DNA of 64,000 bases, taken from Legionella wadsworthii DSM 21896 = ATCC 33877. Its GTDB lineage: Bacteria > Pseudomonadota > Gammaproteobacteria > Legionellales > Legionellaceae. The position numbers and the translations under genes are program-made. The DNA is taken from positions 97,831-161,830 of the forward strand of contig NZ_JNIA01000025.1 of the NCBI RefSeq assembly GCF_000701265.1. Reading direction: 5' to 3'. The notes below the pieces were generated by a model. It did not search any database. It saw only the letters and a list, made by a program, of their open reading frames with translations, and was not told the DNA's origin. This document shows, piece by piece, positions 54,049-63,102 of the stretch (position 1 is the first letter of the stretch; each line of letters opens with the position of its first letter).

Positions 54049-55029
54049 ATGAAGCCAGCTTATTCGATAGTCATTCCCGTTTTTAATTCAGCTAAAACGC
54101 TTGAAGAACTCTATCGACGCATTGTTTTTGTCATGGAGTCTTTAGGGGAGCTGTTTGAAATAATTTTTATCGAAGATTGTGGACCTGATAACTCATGGCA
54201 AATTCTACAAAAACTGGCGCAAAAAGACAGCCGCGTCATCTCCATACAGCTGTTAAATAATGTAGGACAAGGATCTGCTACTCTGGCTGGAATGAAACAA
54301 GCCCATGGAGAGTTTGTCATCACGCTTGATGACGACCTGCAACATCCTCCGGAAGAGTTGCCCATCTTAATAGGAGCATTGAGAGGTAATGAAGATTTGG
54401 ACGTGGTTCTTGGTGCGCCTAAAGTGAAACATCACCATTTTTTTAGGCGCTTGGGAAGTTCGTTCATCAATCAGCTCAATAATTTCTTTATTAAAAAAAA
54501 TCCTGAGCTGAGACTGACTGCTTTCAGGGTCATGCGTTACCAAGTTGTAGATGCCTTACTTAAAAAGAATGTCCCTTACCCTTCCCTGGGACCTATGCTT
54601 TTGTCTGTAACACGACGAATCACCAATGTCATTGTAGCGCACCACCCCAGAAAAGAGGGTAAAAGCGGTTATACCTTTTGGGGACTGCTGCGGCATAGTT
54701 TAAGTAATATAGTCGGCTATTCAGTAATGCCCTTGCATCTACTGGCAGGAATTGGGTTTTTGGGGATTCTTTTTTGTACAGTGCTCGCGCTGTATTTCCT
54801 CAGTCGTTATTTTATCATTGGGGTGAATGTTCCCGGATGGATGACCTTGCTCTTTATGATGATTATTTTTTCATCTTTCAATTTTCTCGCTTTTTCCCTT
54901 ATTGGAGAATATGTATTACGAATCATGCGCGTTTCGACAACACCAATTCAGTGGACTATTCGTCAGCAGGTCCGGCAAGAGAATAAAAGCCTGATACAAG
55001 ATGGTGTTCCCATTAAAGAAGAAAAATAA
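54049..55029 (+). CDS. GtrB/dolichyl-phosphate-mannose-synthase-like family 2 glycosyltransferase
   Basis: A 326-residue membrane-anchored GT2 enzyme. The N-terminal GT-A domain shows SIVIPVFNSAKTL, the E-D-C-G-P-D segment and LDDDLQHPPEE (Asp94-96), diagnostic of polyprenyl-phosphate sugar transferases. Two membrane segments lie in the last 100 residues. It should make polyprenyl-phosphate-linked monosaccharide on the inner face of the membrane. The gene lies 33 bases after the ACP gene and its stop overlaps the next start by one base, so it belongs to the same operon. Confidence 0.9.
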   Translation: MKPAYSIVIPVFNSAKTLEELYRRIVFVMESLGELFEIIFIEDCGPDNSWQILQKLAQKDSRVISIQLLNNVGQGSATLAGMKQAHGEFVITLDDDLQHPPEELPILIGALRGNEDLDVVLGAPKVKHHHFFRRLGSSFINQLNNFFIKKNPELRLTAFRVMRYQVVDALLKKNVPYPSLGPMLLSVTRRITNVIVAHHPRKEGKSGYTFWGLLRHSLSNIVGYSVMPLHLLAGIGFLGILFCTVLALYFLSRYFIIGVNVPGWMTLLFMMIIFSSFNFLAFSLIGEYVLRIMRVSTTPIQWTIRQQVRQENKSLIQDGVPIKEEK

Positions 55030-56060
55030 TGCTTTTTAATTTCGCACACAAAGACAAACTGTTTTTAATTCTTCGCTGGATCATTCTCTTAGGCACTTTT
55101 ACTTATGTTTTAGGGACCATTGATTGGTCGCAAGCCAGTTCTATTTTTAAACAGATGCATGGCTTCTGGATTGGGCTGGGTTTTTTAGGTTCGTTTATAA
55201 CGCTCATTCCCATGGCCAAACGATGCGCCTATCTTCTAAGTGCAGCCACTGTCTCTTACTCTTTTCTTAAGTCCTATTCTGCTTATATCTCAGGAACATT
55301 TGTGGGTCTTGCGTTACCTGGCGTCATTGGTGGGGATGTATTTCGCATTTTTTATTGCAATCGGAATTCATCAGCCACATTATTGCTTGCTTCAGCTGTT
55401 ATCCTCATCGAACGGATTCTTGGTGTCGCTGCGCTTATTCTTCTTTTAAACCTGGGTATTCATTCTCTGCATTCTGGAAAAATTATTCAACTTAAAATGA
55501 TGATGTTCTTTTTGGCCATTACAGCTGTGGTTACTATTCTATTTCTTCCGCAACTGCTACAGCGGTTACCTTCGGCAAAAAAATCAGAAAAAAAAGCCTT
55601 ATTGCATTCTATTCAAACCAAAATTGGTCAATGGAGTGAAAAGCTTTCTTTCTTGAAAAGTATGACAGCATATCATTTGCTCACCGGATTAGGGTTGTCT
55701 GTCATGGCGCAGTTTATGGATGTGTTGGTAACCTACATTCTCTCTCGGGGTCTTGGGTTTGATATCCCTTTTCCAATTCTTTTGGTTATAGTTCCCTTTT
55801 CCTATTTACTAACCATTTTGCCGCTCACACCGGGTAGTCTTGGAATCCGCGAAAGTGTGTTTGTATTCACGATGAACCATTGGTTTGATATTTCTGCTTC
55901 TGACGCAGCGCTCATGGCCTTTGTCGTATTCCTTACCCGCGTTGGTATTGGCCTGGTTGGGGGAATCCTCCTTATCCAAACAAAAAACATCAAAAAAGAT
56001 TTAAAAAATAAAATGATGCTCAAGAATTATTTTTTAACAAAAAAAATAAAACAATTGTAA
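55029..56060 (+). CDS. Flippase-like membrane protein (lysylphosphatidylglycerol synthase TM region family)
   Basis: A 343-residue protein with about eight membrane segments, of the UPF0104/AglD-like family. It has GLALPGVIGGDVFR near residue 98, then IERILGVAAL and the P-L-T-P-G-S-L-G-I-R-E segment near residue 265, all characteristic. Members are membrane domains linked to lipid or polyprenyl-sugar translocation. Directly after a polyprenyl-phosphate glycosyltransferase, with a one-base overlap, it is a good candidate for moving the lipid-linked sugar across the inner membrane. It is the last gene of the six-gene operon. Confidence 0.85.
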   Translation: MLFNFAHKDKLFLILRWIILLGTFTYVLGTIDWSQASSIFKQMHGFWIGLGFLGSFITLIPMAKRCAYLLSAATVSYSFLKSYSAYISGTFVGLALPGVIGGDVFRIFYCNRNSSATLLLASAVILIERILGVAALILLLNLGIHSLHSGKIIQLKMMMFFLAITAVVTILFLPQLLQRLPSAKKSEKKALLHSIQTKIGQWSEKLSFLKSMTAYHLLTGLGLSVMAQFMDVLVTYILSRGLGFDIPFPILLVIVPFSYLLTILPLTPGSLGIRESVFVFTMNHWFDISASDAALMAFVVFLTRVGIGLVGGILLIQTKNIKKDLKNKMMLKNYFLTKKIKQL

Positions 56061-56100
56061 CAAGCCAATGAACTGGCTCTTAATGTATATGGAATCCTAA

Positions 56101-56787
56101 ATGTTATTTCGACAACTCTTTGATAATGAATCTTGTACTTACACTTATCTGCTTGCATCAGGAAAAGGTAGAGAAGCCATAATAATTGACCCGGTTAAAT
56201 CAAAAACACATCTTTATATCCAATTGCTTAACCAATTAGATATTAAATTGGTTGCATCTATAGAGACACACCTTCATGCAGATCATCTGACTGCTGCAGG
56301 GGATCTTTACCATCAAACAGATTGTCAGTTGATGATGGGCATGCAAACAAAAGCCGAATGCGTTTCAGTAAAATTTCAGGATAATGAAACTTTGGAATTT
56401 GATGGGCTTAAGTTGAAAGCAATCTATACGCCAGGCCATACAGATGATTCTTACTGCTTTATCATGAACGACATAATCTTTACAGGAGATACTTTATTAA
56501 TTCGTGGCACTGGCAGAACAGATTTCCAAAATGGTAGCCCGAGCATGCAATATGATAGTTTGTTTGAAAAAATTTTGACCTTGCCCGGAGATACCAGGGT
56601 TTATCCAGCACATGATTACCATGGTATGACTGTAAGCACCATTGCCGAAGAGAAACATTTTAATCCCAGGCTACAAATCAAATCCCGCGATGAATATATC
56701 GAACTCATGAATAATTTAAATTTACCCCCTCCTAAAATGATCGATGTGGCCTTAAAGGGTAATTTAAAATGTGGTTTAACAGACTAA
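56101..56787 (+). CDS. MBL-fold hydrolase, persulfide dioxygenase (ETHE1)-like
   Basis: A 228-residue metallo-beta-lactamase-fold protein. It carries T-H-L-H-A-D-H near residue 60, GHTDDSYCF near 113, FTGDTLLIRGTGRTDFQNGS near residue 133 and YPAHDY near 165. The G-T-G-R-T-D-F-Q block is the signature of ETHE1-type persulfide dioxygenases, which oxidise glutathione persulfide to sulfite with mononuclear iron. It lies 40 bases after the flippase-like gene but its role is unrelated; it may have its own promoter in that gap. Confidence 0.9.
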   Translation: MLFRQLFDNESCTYTYLLASGKGREAIIIDPVKSKTHLYIQLLNQLDIKLVASIETHLHADHLTAAGDLYHQTDCQLMMGMQTKAECVSVKFQDNETLEFDGLKLKAIYTPGHTDDSYCFIMNDIIFTGDTLLIRGTGRTDFQNGSPSMQYDSLFEKILTLPGDTRVYPAHDYHGMTVSTIAEEKHFNPRLQIKSRDEYIELMNNLNLPPPKMIDVALKGNLKCGLTD

Positions 56788-56913
56788 TATAGGATTTATT
56801 TCCTCCATTTGTGAAAATAACGAACCCAGGATATGAACAAAGTCTATATGTTTGGATTTTGTGTCATCATCATCAGTCTATACTTAAAGGAAATAATTTC
56901 AAGAATAGAAACA

Positions 56914-57663
56914 ATGGTGCGAGTGCTGGTTTTACAACATTCTCCTTTTGAACCTTTAGGTATCATAATTCATACCTTAAAGAGGATGAAGTTACGTATT
57001 CGTTATATTAATTTTGCCAGAGATCCCCATCAACGTGTAGATATCAACCGCTATCATGGGATTGTCGTTCTTGGCGGAGCAATGCACCCAAGTGAAATTA
57101 ATTTATACCCTCACCTGATACATGAAATAGAGTTATTGCAACAAGCCATAACGAAACAAATACCTGTTTTAGGTATTTGTTTGGGCTCACAATTATTAAA
57201 CCTGGCGTTAGGGGGAAGCTGTTATGAACTGGAAAAACCTGAGTTTGGATGGGTACCAGTAAACCAATGCGGCCAACATGAATTATTTGGATCATTTGTT
57301 GAGCCCCTACATGTTTTTCAATGGCATCAATTTGCAAATCACACTGTCCCTGGGGCTCAAGTGCTTTTAGAAAATAACCGATGCGTTCAAGCTTTTTGTT
57401 ACCATCAAAACACTATCGGCCTGCAGTTTCATTTGGAAGTCGACATGCGTTTGGTTCAGCGATGGTTAGAGCATCCCAACTATTTAGAACACCTGCGCCG
57501 CCACCTTTTACCCCAGGACATTCATACCATTCACACTGGAACGCAACTTTATTTGCACAAATCCATGATGGTGGCGAGAAGTTTTTTTACTAATTTCTGC
57601 CGCCAATTTAATAAGAACTCCTATGCATTACCCTCATGGACCGCAGGAAGAGACTTGTTTTAA
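56914..57663 (+). CDS. Class I glutamine amidotransferase-like protein
   Basis: About 249 residues. The nucleophile elbow is G-I-C-L-G-S-Q near residue 86, and the His and Glu are in G-L-Q-F-H-L-E. It resembles GMP synthase-type stand-alone amidotransferases and gamma-glutamyl-hydrolase-like enzymes such as YfeJ. The frame opens earlier at 56833, where the N-terminal extension is hydrophobic; I prefer the ATG at 56914 because relatives begin MVRVLVLQHS, but its binding site is weak. The partner synthase, if any, is not adjacent. Confidence 0.82.
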   Translation: MVRVLVLQHSPFEPLGIIIHTLKRMKLRIRYINFARDPHQRVDINRYHGIVVLGGAMHPSEINLYPHLIHEIELLQQAITKQIPVLGICLGSQLLNLALGGSCYELEKPEFGWVPVNQCGQHELFGSFVEPLHVFQWHQFANHTVPGAQVLLENNRCVQAFCYHQNTIGLQFHLEVDMRLVQRWLEHPNYLEHLRRHLLPQDIHTIHTGTQLYLHKSMMVARSFFTNFCRQFNKNSYALPSWTAGRDLF

Positions 57664-57761
57664 ATTCAATGCAAAGCATTATCCATTTCTCGAACTTCCG
57701 ATTCTATACTGGGGGTTTATTTTACTTAAAGGGCATTGGCGCCTGATTGTTTCAGTTTATT

Positions 57762-58469
57762 CTATTGATTCGGCTTCCCCACAGAGGTCATTGCCTCACT
57801 CCAGATCTGATGTGCAACATCCTCTTCCGATTGAGGCACATTATTCTGTCTTTTTGATTGGTGCAATTGTTGCTTTATATCTTTCTGGTGTTGTGGCGAC
57901 ACTGGAGCCATCACATGATTCCATATTTCAGAAGACACATGCGCATGGGCATAATTTTTATGCGTTGCATTCTGCTGTTGTGGAAGTACTGTCCCCCTTA
58001 TCATACTATCCACTTCAGCATCTAATTTAAGCGCTTCATCCATATTTTCATCTAGCACTTGGGGTATAATTTTATGAGCGCCCGACAACATGCTTGGTTC
58101 CATCGTATTAAGGACGTTGGCCACAGCAGAGACACAGTTATTTCCTAATAGCTTATAATCTTTGGTATTGAAATCACTGGCGCTTGATTTAACCTTATCG
58201 AATAATTTTTTTGTTTCAATGGCTTTTTTCCGCACATCGGCATCTTTTGATTTCATATGTTCAAGGACTTGATCGGGCAGCTCTACTTTTGCCATTCGAT
58301 GAATACCTACCCTGTAATAAATAACATCAAGGCCATGGACTGAAAAGGCCGTGGATTTGACTTGCGCATGGTAGAATTTTTCACATTCAGTGAGTATGCC
58401 CTGGAAAGAGTTCTTGTTGGTACTCAATTGCGATGAGGGCCCGCCATAATTGACTAGAAAACTGGGCAT
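57762..58469 (-). CDS. Orphan protein with NNC motif and repeated tail, effector candidate
   Basis: A 235-residue soluble protein. The ATG at 58469 has AAGGAG about six bases upstream; eight further upstream codons are not needed. The segment Y-K-L-L-G-N-N-C112-V-S-A-V resembles the catalytic Cys region of permuted papain-fold families (DUF4105/LRAT/PPPDE-like), with His-rich sequence before it near residues 45-58. The C-terminal third is Gln- and His-rich and carries two copies of an I-W-(N/S)-x-(V/A)-M motif (SSEIWNHVMAPV and AHQIWSEAMTSV). I do not recognise the family. A cysteine hydrolase role is possible but unproven. Confidence 0.7.
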   Translation of the reverse strand: MPSFLVNYGGPSSQLSTNKNSFQGILTECEKFYHAQVKSTAFSVHGLDVIYYRVGIHRMAKVELPDQVLEHMKSKDADVRKKAIETKKLFDKVKSSASDFNTKDYKLLGNNCVSAVANVLNTMEPSMLSGAHKIIPQVLDENMDEALKLDAEVDSMIRGTVLPQQQNATHKNYAHAHVSSEIWNHVMAPVSPQHQKDIKQQLHQSKRQNNVPQSEEDVAHQIWSEAMTSVGKPNQ

Positions 58470-58637
58470 GAGGATCTCCTTGTTCTTCTTCATTCCTTTT
58501 TTAAAGATATTAGTCTACTCCCGTCAAAAAGCTATCTTTTTCTTTCTCAGGGTTAAATAAATGGTTGAATATCTGTTCTCATGCGGACGGGAATCCATCC
58601 CTGGCAGGCTCTAACAAATTATTGTCAGATTAAGGCG

Positions 58638-59621
58638 CTAGGGATGGGTATAACCGCAAAAAGTAGCTACATCCATATTACTGCCACAAAAAATTATGCC
58701 TACTTTTTTGCCATCAAGTTGATCTTTTAGAGGATTGAGTAGGGCAGCTAATCCGGCTGCACAAGCTGGTTCCACCATCATTTTGAGTTCCTGGGCAATG
58801 ATTTTCATGGCTGCAATAAGTGCCTCATCCTCGACTGTGACCAATTTATCCACATTTTTCTTACATAATTGAAAACTATACGGTTCAGCTTTTGGCGCAC
58901 CAAGACTATCTGCGATGGTTTGTACTTTATCAATGGCCATGGGCCGGTTTGCAATAAAGCTCCGATTCATTGTATCGGCGCCAGTTGGTTCAACTCCATA
59001 AATATGACAGGAAGGTTGGGCTTGGCTGAATGCATTTGCAACTCCTGCACATAGGCCACCGCCACCGATTGCGACAATGACAGCATCTAAATTTTTTGTT
59101 TGCTCTGCGAATTCCAGACCCAAAGTCGCAGTGCCTAATGCAGTGTGATACCCTTCAAAAGGATGAATAAAAGTTCGCGCCTCATCTGCTGCAATTTTTT
59201 GGACCTGTTCAAATCCTTCATGTACGGTGTCACAATAGATTACCTCGGCCCCATAGGATTGGCACCTTTGAACGCGAAAGGGATTAGCAGTTTTCGGAAT
59301 GACTACTTTGGCATGTGTCCCTAAAATCTGCGCCGCATAGGCAACAGCAATTGCGTGATTGCCTGCACTGATTGCGACAACTCCTTTTTTTAATTCTTCT
59401 GATGATAATGCCATCATATTCAGTAATGCACCGCGAAGTTTAAAACACCCCCCATATTGTAGTGTTTCAAGCTTTATAAATAATTCCGTTTTCTTTCCAA
59501 AGAGGGTGTTTTTTTCGGGGCTCTTCCATTCCCAGACTGGTGTCAGTAAAATTTTATCACTAAGAATCTTTTGAGCTTTGCGAATTTCATTTAGATCTGG
59601 AATTTCAATGTTTTGATTCAT
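58638..59621 (-). CDS. PLP-dependent threonine/serine dehydratase-like enzyme
   Basis: A 327-residue fold-type II PLP enzyme. The lysine that binds PLP is in C-F-K-L-R-G-A (usual SFKxRGA), AGNHA recognises the substrate, and the phosphate loop is V-A-I-G-G-G-G-L-C-A-G. The C-terminal regulatory ACT-like domain of biosynthetic IlvA is absent, so it is closer to catabolic threonine dehydratase, serine racemase or hydroxyaspartate dehydratase. Two ATGs lie six bases apart; I chose the second (59621) because GGGGGA lies six bases before it. Confidence 0.9.
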   Translation of the reverse strand: MNQNIEIPDLNEIRKAQKILSDKILLTPVWEWKSPEKNTLFGKKTELFIKLETLQYGGCFKLRGALLNMMALSSEELKKGVVAISAGNHAIAVAYAAQILGTHAKVVIPKTANPFRVQRCQSYGAEVIYCDTVHEGFEQVQKIAADEARTFIHPFEGYHTALGTATLGLEFAEQTKNLDAVIVAIGGGGLCAGVANAFSQAQPSCHIYGVEPTGADTMNRSFIANRPMAIDKVQTIADSLGAPKAEPYSFQLCKKNVDKLVTVEDEALIAAMKIIAQELKMMVEPACAAGLAALLNPLKDQLDGKKVGIIFCGSNMDVATFCGYTHP

Positions 59622-59769
59622 AACCATTCCCCCAAAGATGAGTTATCCTATCTAAAGAGGATTGGGCTTCTTACAGATAAGATACATTTAAAGAATACTG
59701 GATTACTTTAATAGAATGTCTGCCATTTTTCTTCTATATTCACTTAATACTTATTTTTAGGAGAAACAA

Positions 59770-60285
59770 ATGACTAGGATTTTAATTTGTTTATGCCTTA
59801 CTTTAATCAGCAATGTACTCATTGCAGACTCAAAACCCCAATCCGATTCGAACCTAACCCCATGCTTTAATATGCACGAAATAGAACAAATCGGAAAACA
59901 AACCATGGAACTGTTACAGCAAGAATTTTGCGAACACAAAGTCAACCCCAAGGAGTTTGCTGCTATAAGTCAAAATATATTACCCAAAATCATGACGCAA
60001 TCATTTTTAGGAGTGGCTCCTCCAGAAAATTGGCAGCAACTGTCTGATGATATCATTAAAAACTGCATTGACAATAAAAATTTATGTCAAAAGCAAGCAC
60101 GTAAAGACTTTGCAACCTGTATCCAACCTAAAATTCCTTTGCTTTTAGTTCAATTCGGACCCTGGCTTGCGCAAAATTGTACTGCATTAAATAACTCATT
60201 CATTCAGCAATGGCCGGAAAAAAAAGAACGGCTCAAAAAGACAATTAATGAAAATAAAAGAACAGCGCCAGCTTTTGTGCAATAA
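59770..60285 (+). CDS. Exported Cys-containing protein, unknown function
   Basis: A 171-residue protein with a signal peptide (hydrophobic stretch ending LIADS near residue 21) and six Cys in the mature part, spaced so that several disulfides could form in the periplasm or outside. AGGAG lies about six bases before the ATG. It ends in a Lys/Glu/Arg-rich tail and is followed by a hairpin terminator. I do not recognise the family. Confidence 0.75.
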   Translation: MTRILICLCLTLISNVLIADSKPQSDSNLTPCFNMHEIEQIGKQTMELLQQEFCEHKVNPKEFAAISQNILPKIMTQSFLGVAPPENWQQLSDDIIKNCIDNKNLCQKQARKDFATCIQPKIPLLLVQFGPWLAQNCTALNNSFIQQWPEKKERLKKTINENKRTAPAFVQ

Positions 60286-60616
60286 ACTTTACTCCTGGTT
60301 GCAAGCAACCAGTTTATTCTATGACTATGGCGATCAGATTGTTAGAGACAGGCTCTCTGTTTTCACGCTCGCTTCTTTTTCCTTTTTAAAGAAATTATGT
60401 ATCTTCCAAGAGGGTATTTCCAGCAGAAAATATTTTATCGGTTAAACTTAAATCTATTCTCATTTTCAAGGAATCGGACTGTATTGATGTCGTCAAAATC
60501 ATTCACAATCATTTGCGAAAAAAATAAAAGTATATAATTTTCATGCCCCAAGTATTGTCTCATTTTAAAAATTTTATTAGAGAGTCACCATCATTCTCTA
60601 TAATTCCTATAAAATT
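60286..60616. other. Intergenic region without a recognisable gene
   Basis: Between convergent genes; it contains the terminator at 60295-60318. A 65-codon open frame starts inside the end of the exported gene and has no ribosome binding site; I treat it as non-coding. Confidence 0.5.
60295..60318 (+). terminator. Rho-independent terminator
   Basis: CTGGTTG (60295-60301) pairs perfectly with CAACCAG (60306-60312) around CAAG, followed by TTTATT. It lies nine bases after the exported-protein stop. Confidence 0.8.
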
Positions 60617-61189
60617 TTATTGGTTTGCTGAAACGATGCTGGATTCAGTTTGCTCCTTATGATCGGGTTGTTGCGATTGAGATACCGATTTCCAGAATAC
60701 ATTTCTTGACAAAGAACTAGAAAGAAGAGGACATCTTTTTAAAGTTCCTTCTTCTTTATCGACGAGCAGGTCAATTAATTTATCACTTGGCCTTCCTTGT
60801 GGACGACGCAGATCAGCATGTTGGGCGGATTCTCTTATTTTTTCATTTAAAGGTTGAATTTTGTTAAAATAATACTCCTGGTATTTTTCAACATTCGACT
60901 TATTTGCTAAGGAAGATATTAGAAACTTACCCAAACAGAGATCGGAATCCAGTTCAAGAAATACTTTTATATCAAATTGTGCGCGTAATTTGTCATCTAA
61001 GAAAATATCCGGGCCATAAACAATTACATCTCCCCGTGCATTCTGAATAGCAAATAGAAGCGAACTCATTGAATTATAATCCGCACTGTGAATCAATAAT
61101 GTATTTTCTTTATTTAATAAAGAATAACATTGTCCACTAAATTCTTCTAAATCACTTCCTATAGGACCGCAAACAGCTAATATTGTCAT
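60617..61189 (-). CDS. Degenerate uridine-kinase-like P-loop protein
   Basis: A 190-residue protein whose layout follows uridine kinase: a Walker A-like start C-G-P-I-G-S-D-L-E-E-F (family GxSGSGKTT), then DVIVYGPDIFLDDKL for the usual VIVEGI segment, FDIKVFLELDSDLCLGKFL for the arginine-rich DxDxRLxRRI block, and YQEYYFNKIQPLNEKI near residue 105. The Lys and Ser/Thr needed for nucleotide binding are missing from the P-loop, and the basic block is lost, so it is probably not an active kinase. The C-terminal 60 residues are low-complexity and polar. It could be a pseudoenzyme or an effector. No strong ribosome binding site is visible. Confidence 0.65.
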   Translation of the reverse strand: MTILAVCGPIGSDLEEFSGQCYSLLNKENTLLIHSADYNSMSSLLFAIQNARGDVIVYGPDIFLDDKLRAQFDIKVFLELDSDLCLGKFLISSLANKSNVEKYQEYYFNKIQPLNEKIRESAQHADLRRPQGRPSDKLIDLLVDKEEGTLKRCPLLSSSLSRNVFWKSVSQSQQPDHKEQTESSIVSANQ

Positions 61190-61325
61190 TCAAACACCAT
61201 GATGTGTAAAAAAAGGAAATTATACACATCAAATGATCAATTAGAAACTGCCTTACAGGCTATTTGTCTGCGAAATCCTGGAGTACTCAAAAGAGAATTC
61301 ATGCACAGCCATAAGCCTGCCATTC

Positions 61326-61682
61326 CTATTTATTGCCAGGATTTTTTATGAGGTTCTTATAGTGATCTTCATCAAAACCAATGGCAATGACCCTGTTATT
61401 TTCCACCAGGACCGGTCTTTTAATCAGTGAGGTATTCTCGATAATGAAATCCATTTTTTGCGGGGCGCTCAATGATTCATAAAGATCTTTATGTTTTCGG
61501 TACGTGGTTCCTTTTTTATTGATAGGAAGTTCTCCCACGTCATCTGCCCATGCTTGTATTTGTGCTTTGGTTGGTGGATTTTTTTTGAAATCTATAAATT
61601 CATAATTTATATGATTTTTTTCCAGGAAAATACGTGCTTTTTTTACCGTATCACAATTGGGGATTGCATACATTGAAATCAT
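61326..61682 (-). CDS. ArsC/Spx family protein (YffB-like)
   Basis: A 118-residue thioredoxin-fold protein. A single Cys lies in I-P-N-C-D-T-V-K-K-A-R, followed by FIDFKKNPPT and LINRKGTTYR-like and SLIKRPVL blocks. This is the YffB subgroup: related to arsenate reductase but generally without proof of arsenate reduction. The start may be the first ATG at 61682 or the one three codons later. Monocistronic. Confidence 0.88.
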   Translation of the reverse strand: MISMYAIPNCDTVKKARIFLEKNHINYEFIDFKKNPPTKAQIQAWADDVGELPINKKGTTYRKHKDLYESLSAPQKMDFIIENTSLIKRPVLVENNRVIAIGFDEDHYKNLIKNPGNK

Positions 61683-61816
61683 TTTTTTTCTAAAAATTTG
61701 CTTAATTACTTATTATATCCTACCACTAAACGGAGACAACCCTCTCTGGGCTCAACAATTATAAACCTGGTTTAAATTCACCACATTTTCGCGCCGGCGA
61801 GAATTCTTCAGGATTC

Positions 61817-63100
61817 CTACCTGGGAAGATCCTCTTTTCGATGGCTCGCTACGATTACCGGTAGCTCAGACCAACGCGTTGTATAACAAGGTGATTTCAT
61901 TTGTGAACGCATCGCCCAAGGTTTACTGTATCCCTCTGCTGCAAGCTTGATCGTATGGCTTCCATAGCGGGAATTAATGCCATCGAGTATTCCCATGAGC
62001 TTGTCCTTTTTCAACAGCGTGGCATCGCTGGGTTGATGGAATAAATCCATTTGCAGCGGTGATTTATTGATTAAACCGACCAGCATCACACCCACTTTTT
62101 TATAATGAATTCCTGGCTTAAATATCCTTTTTAAGCAGAGTTTTGCTATCTGGGTAATTACTCGCGTATCATCCGTAGCATTCACCAAACGGCATTCAAT
62201 TCCATTCGCATAATAAGGTAAATCCTCCCGAAAAGGATTACCTCGTATAAAGACATGAAGTCTTTGCGCCACGAGATTTTGTTGCCGGGCTTTCTCACAG
62301 GCTCTCGCACAATGGCTGCTGATCGCTTGAGCAATCGAGCTAAAATGAGTTTGCATTTCCCCAAAACTTTTGGAGGACATAATGCTTTGTTTGGGTTCAA
62401 TCTCTTCCAACCCCCCGCAAGCAATCCCTTGTAGTTCCATTACCGTACGCATTAACACCACATTAAATTGCTTTTTAACGACGTGTGGATTCATTGCCGC
62501 TAAATCCGCCGCGGTACCAATTCCTTTCTCCATTAACTTTTTTTGCCATTGTCTTCCTACGCCCCAGACATCCCCTACCGCAATCCGACTTAACCAATGA
62601 GATTGCTTGCTCCCATCAAAAACAGGAATTTTTAATTCTTTTTTGCATACATGATTGGCTATTTTGGCCAATGTTTTAGTTTGCCCTATACCAATTGAAG
62701 TAGGAATACCGACATGCTTTAAAATCTTTTTTTGCAATTCAATGCAAAATGATTCACGTAAATTAGGATTCATTGAAGTCAAGTCAAGAAACGCTTCGTC
62801 GATAGAATAAATTTCCACCTCATTCCAGGATTCTTCGATGACCGCCATGACCCGTGCTGATAAATCGCCATATAAGGCATAATTTGAGGAAAATACCTGA
62901 ACCTGATGTTGTTCAATAAGCCCTCTAATTTTAAAGATAGGCTCGCCCATTGCGATACCTAAAGCTTTTGCTTCATTGGAACGTGCAATGACACAGCCAT
63001 CATTGTTAGAAAGAACAACAATGGGCTTATTTTTTAAATCCGGACGGAACAAGCGTTCACATGAAGCATAAAAGTTGTTGCAATCGATAAGAGCAAACAT
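61817..63100 (-). CDS. umuC: DNA polymerase V subunit UmuC
   Basis: A Y-family translesion polymerase of 427 residues. The N-terminal [17 protein letters not shown] and [11 protein letters not shown] carry the catalytic acids, with the helix-hairpin-helix segment [10 protein letters not shown] near residue 190 and the little-finger domain after it. The usual UmuC start lies at 63100, two bases after the umuD stop; the 14 codons upstream in the frame are inside umuD. It forms an operon with umuD and should act after UmuD self-cleavage. Confidence 0.95.
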   Translation of the reverse strand: MFALIDCNNFYASCERLFRPDLKNKPIVVLSNNDGCVIARSNEAKALGIAMGEPIFKIRGLIEQHQVQVFSSNYALYGDLSARVMAVIEESWNEVEIYSIDEAFLDLTSMNPNLRESFCIELQKKILKHVGIPTSIGIGQTKTLAKIANHVCKKELKIPVFDGSKQSHWLSRIAVGDVWGVGRQWQKKLMEKGIGTAADLAAMNPHVVKKQFNVVLMRTVMELQGIACGGLEEIEPKQSIMSSKSFGEMQTHFSSIAQAISSHCARACEKARQQNLVAQRLHVFIRGNPFREDLPYYANGIECRLVNATDDTRVITQIAKLCLKRIFKPGIHYKKVGVMLVGLINKSPLQMDLFHQPSDATLLKKDKLMGILDGINSRYGSHTIKLAAEGYSKPWAMRSQMKSPCYTTRWSELPVIVASHRKEDLPR

Positions 63101-63102
63101 GA

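Noticed and set aside
57623..58030. 135-codon plus-strand frame
   Set aside because: It is mostly the complement of the NNC-motif gene; codon usage is not protein-like.
59839..59870. T-loop-like sequence GATTCGAACC suggesting a tRNA
   Set aside because: It lies within the coding sequence of the exported protein, and no acceptor or anticodon stem can be formed.
60248..60445. 65-codon plus-strand frame after the exported protein
   Set aside because: It starts inside that gene, crosses its terminator hairpin and has no binding site.
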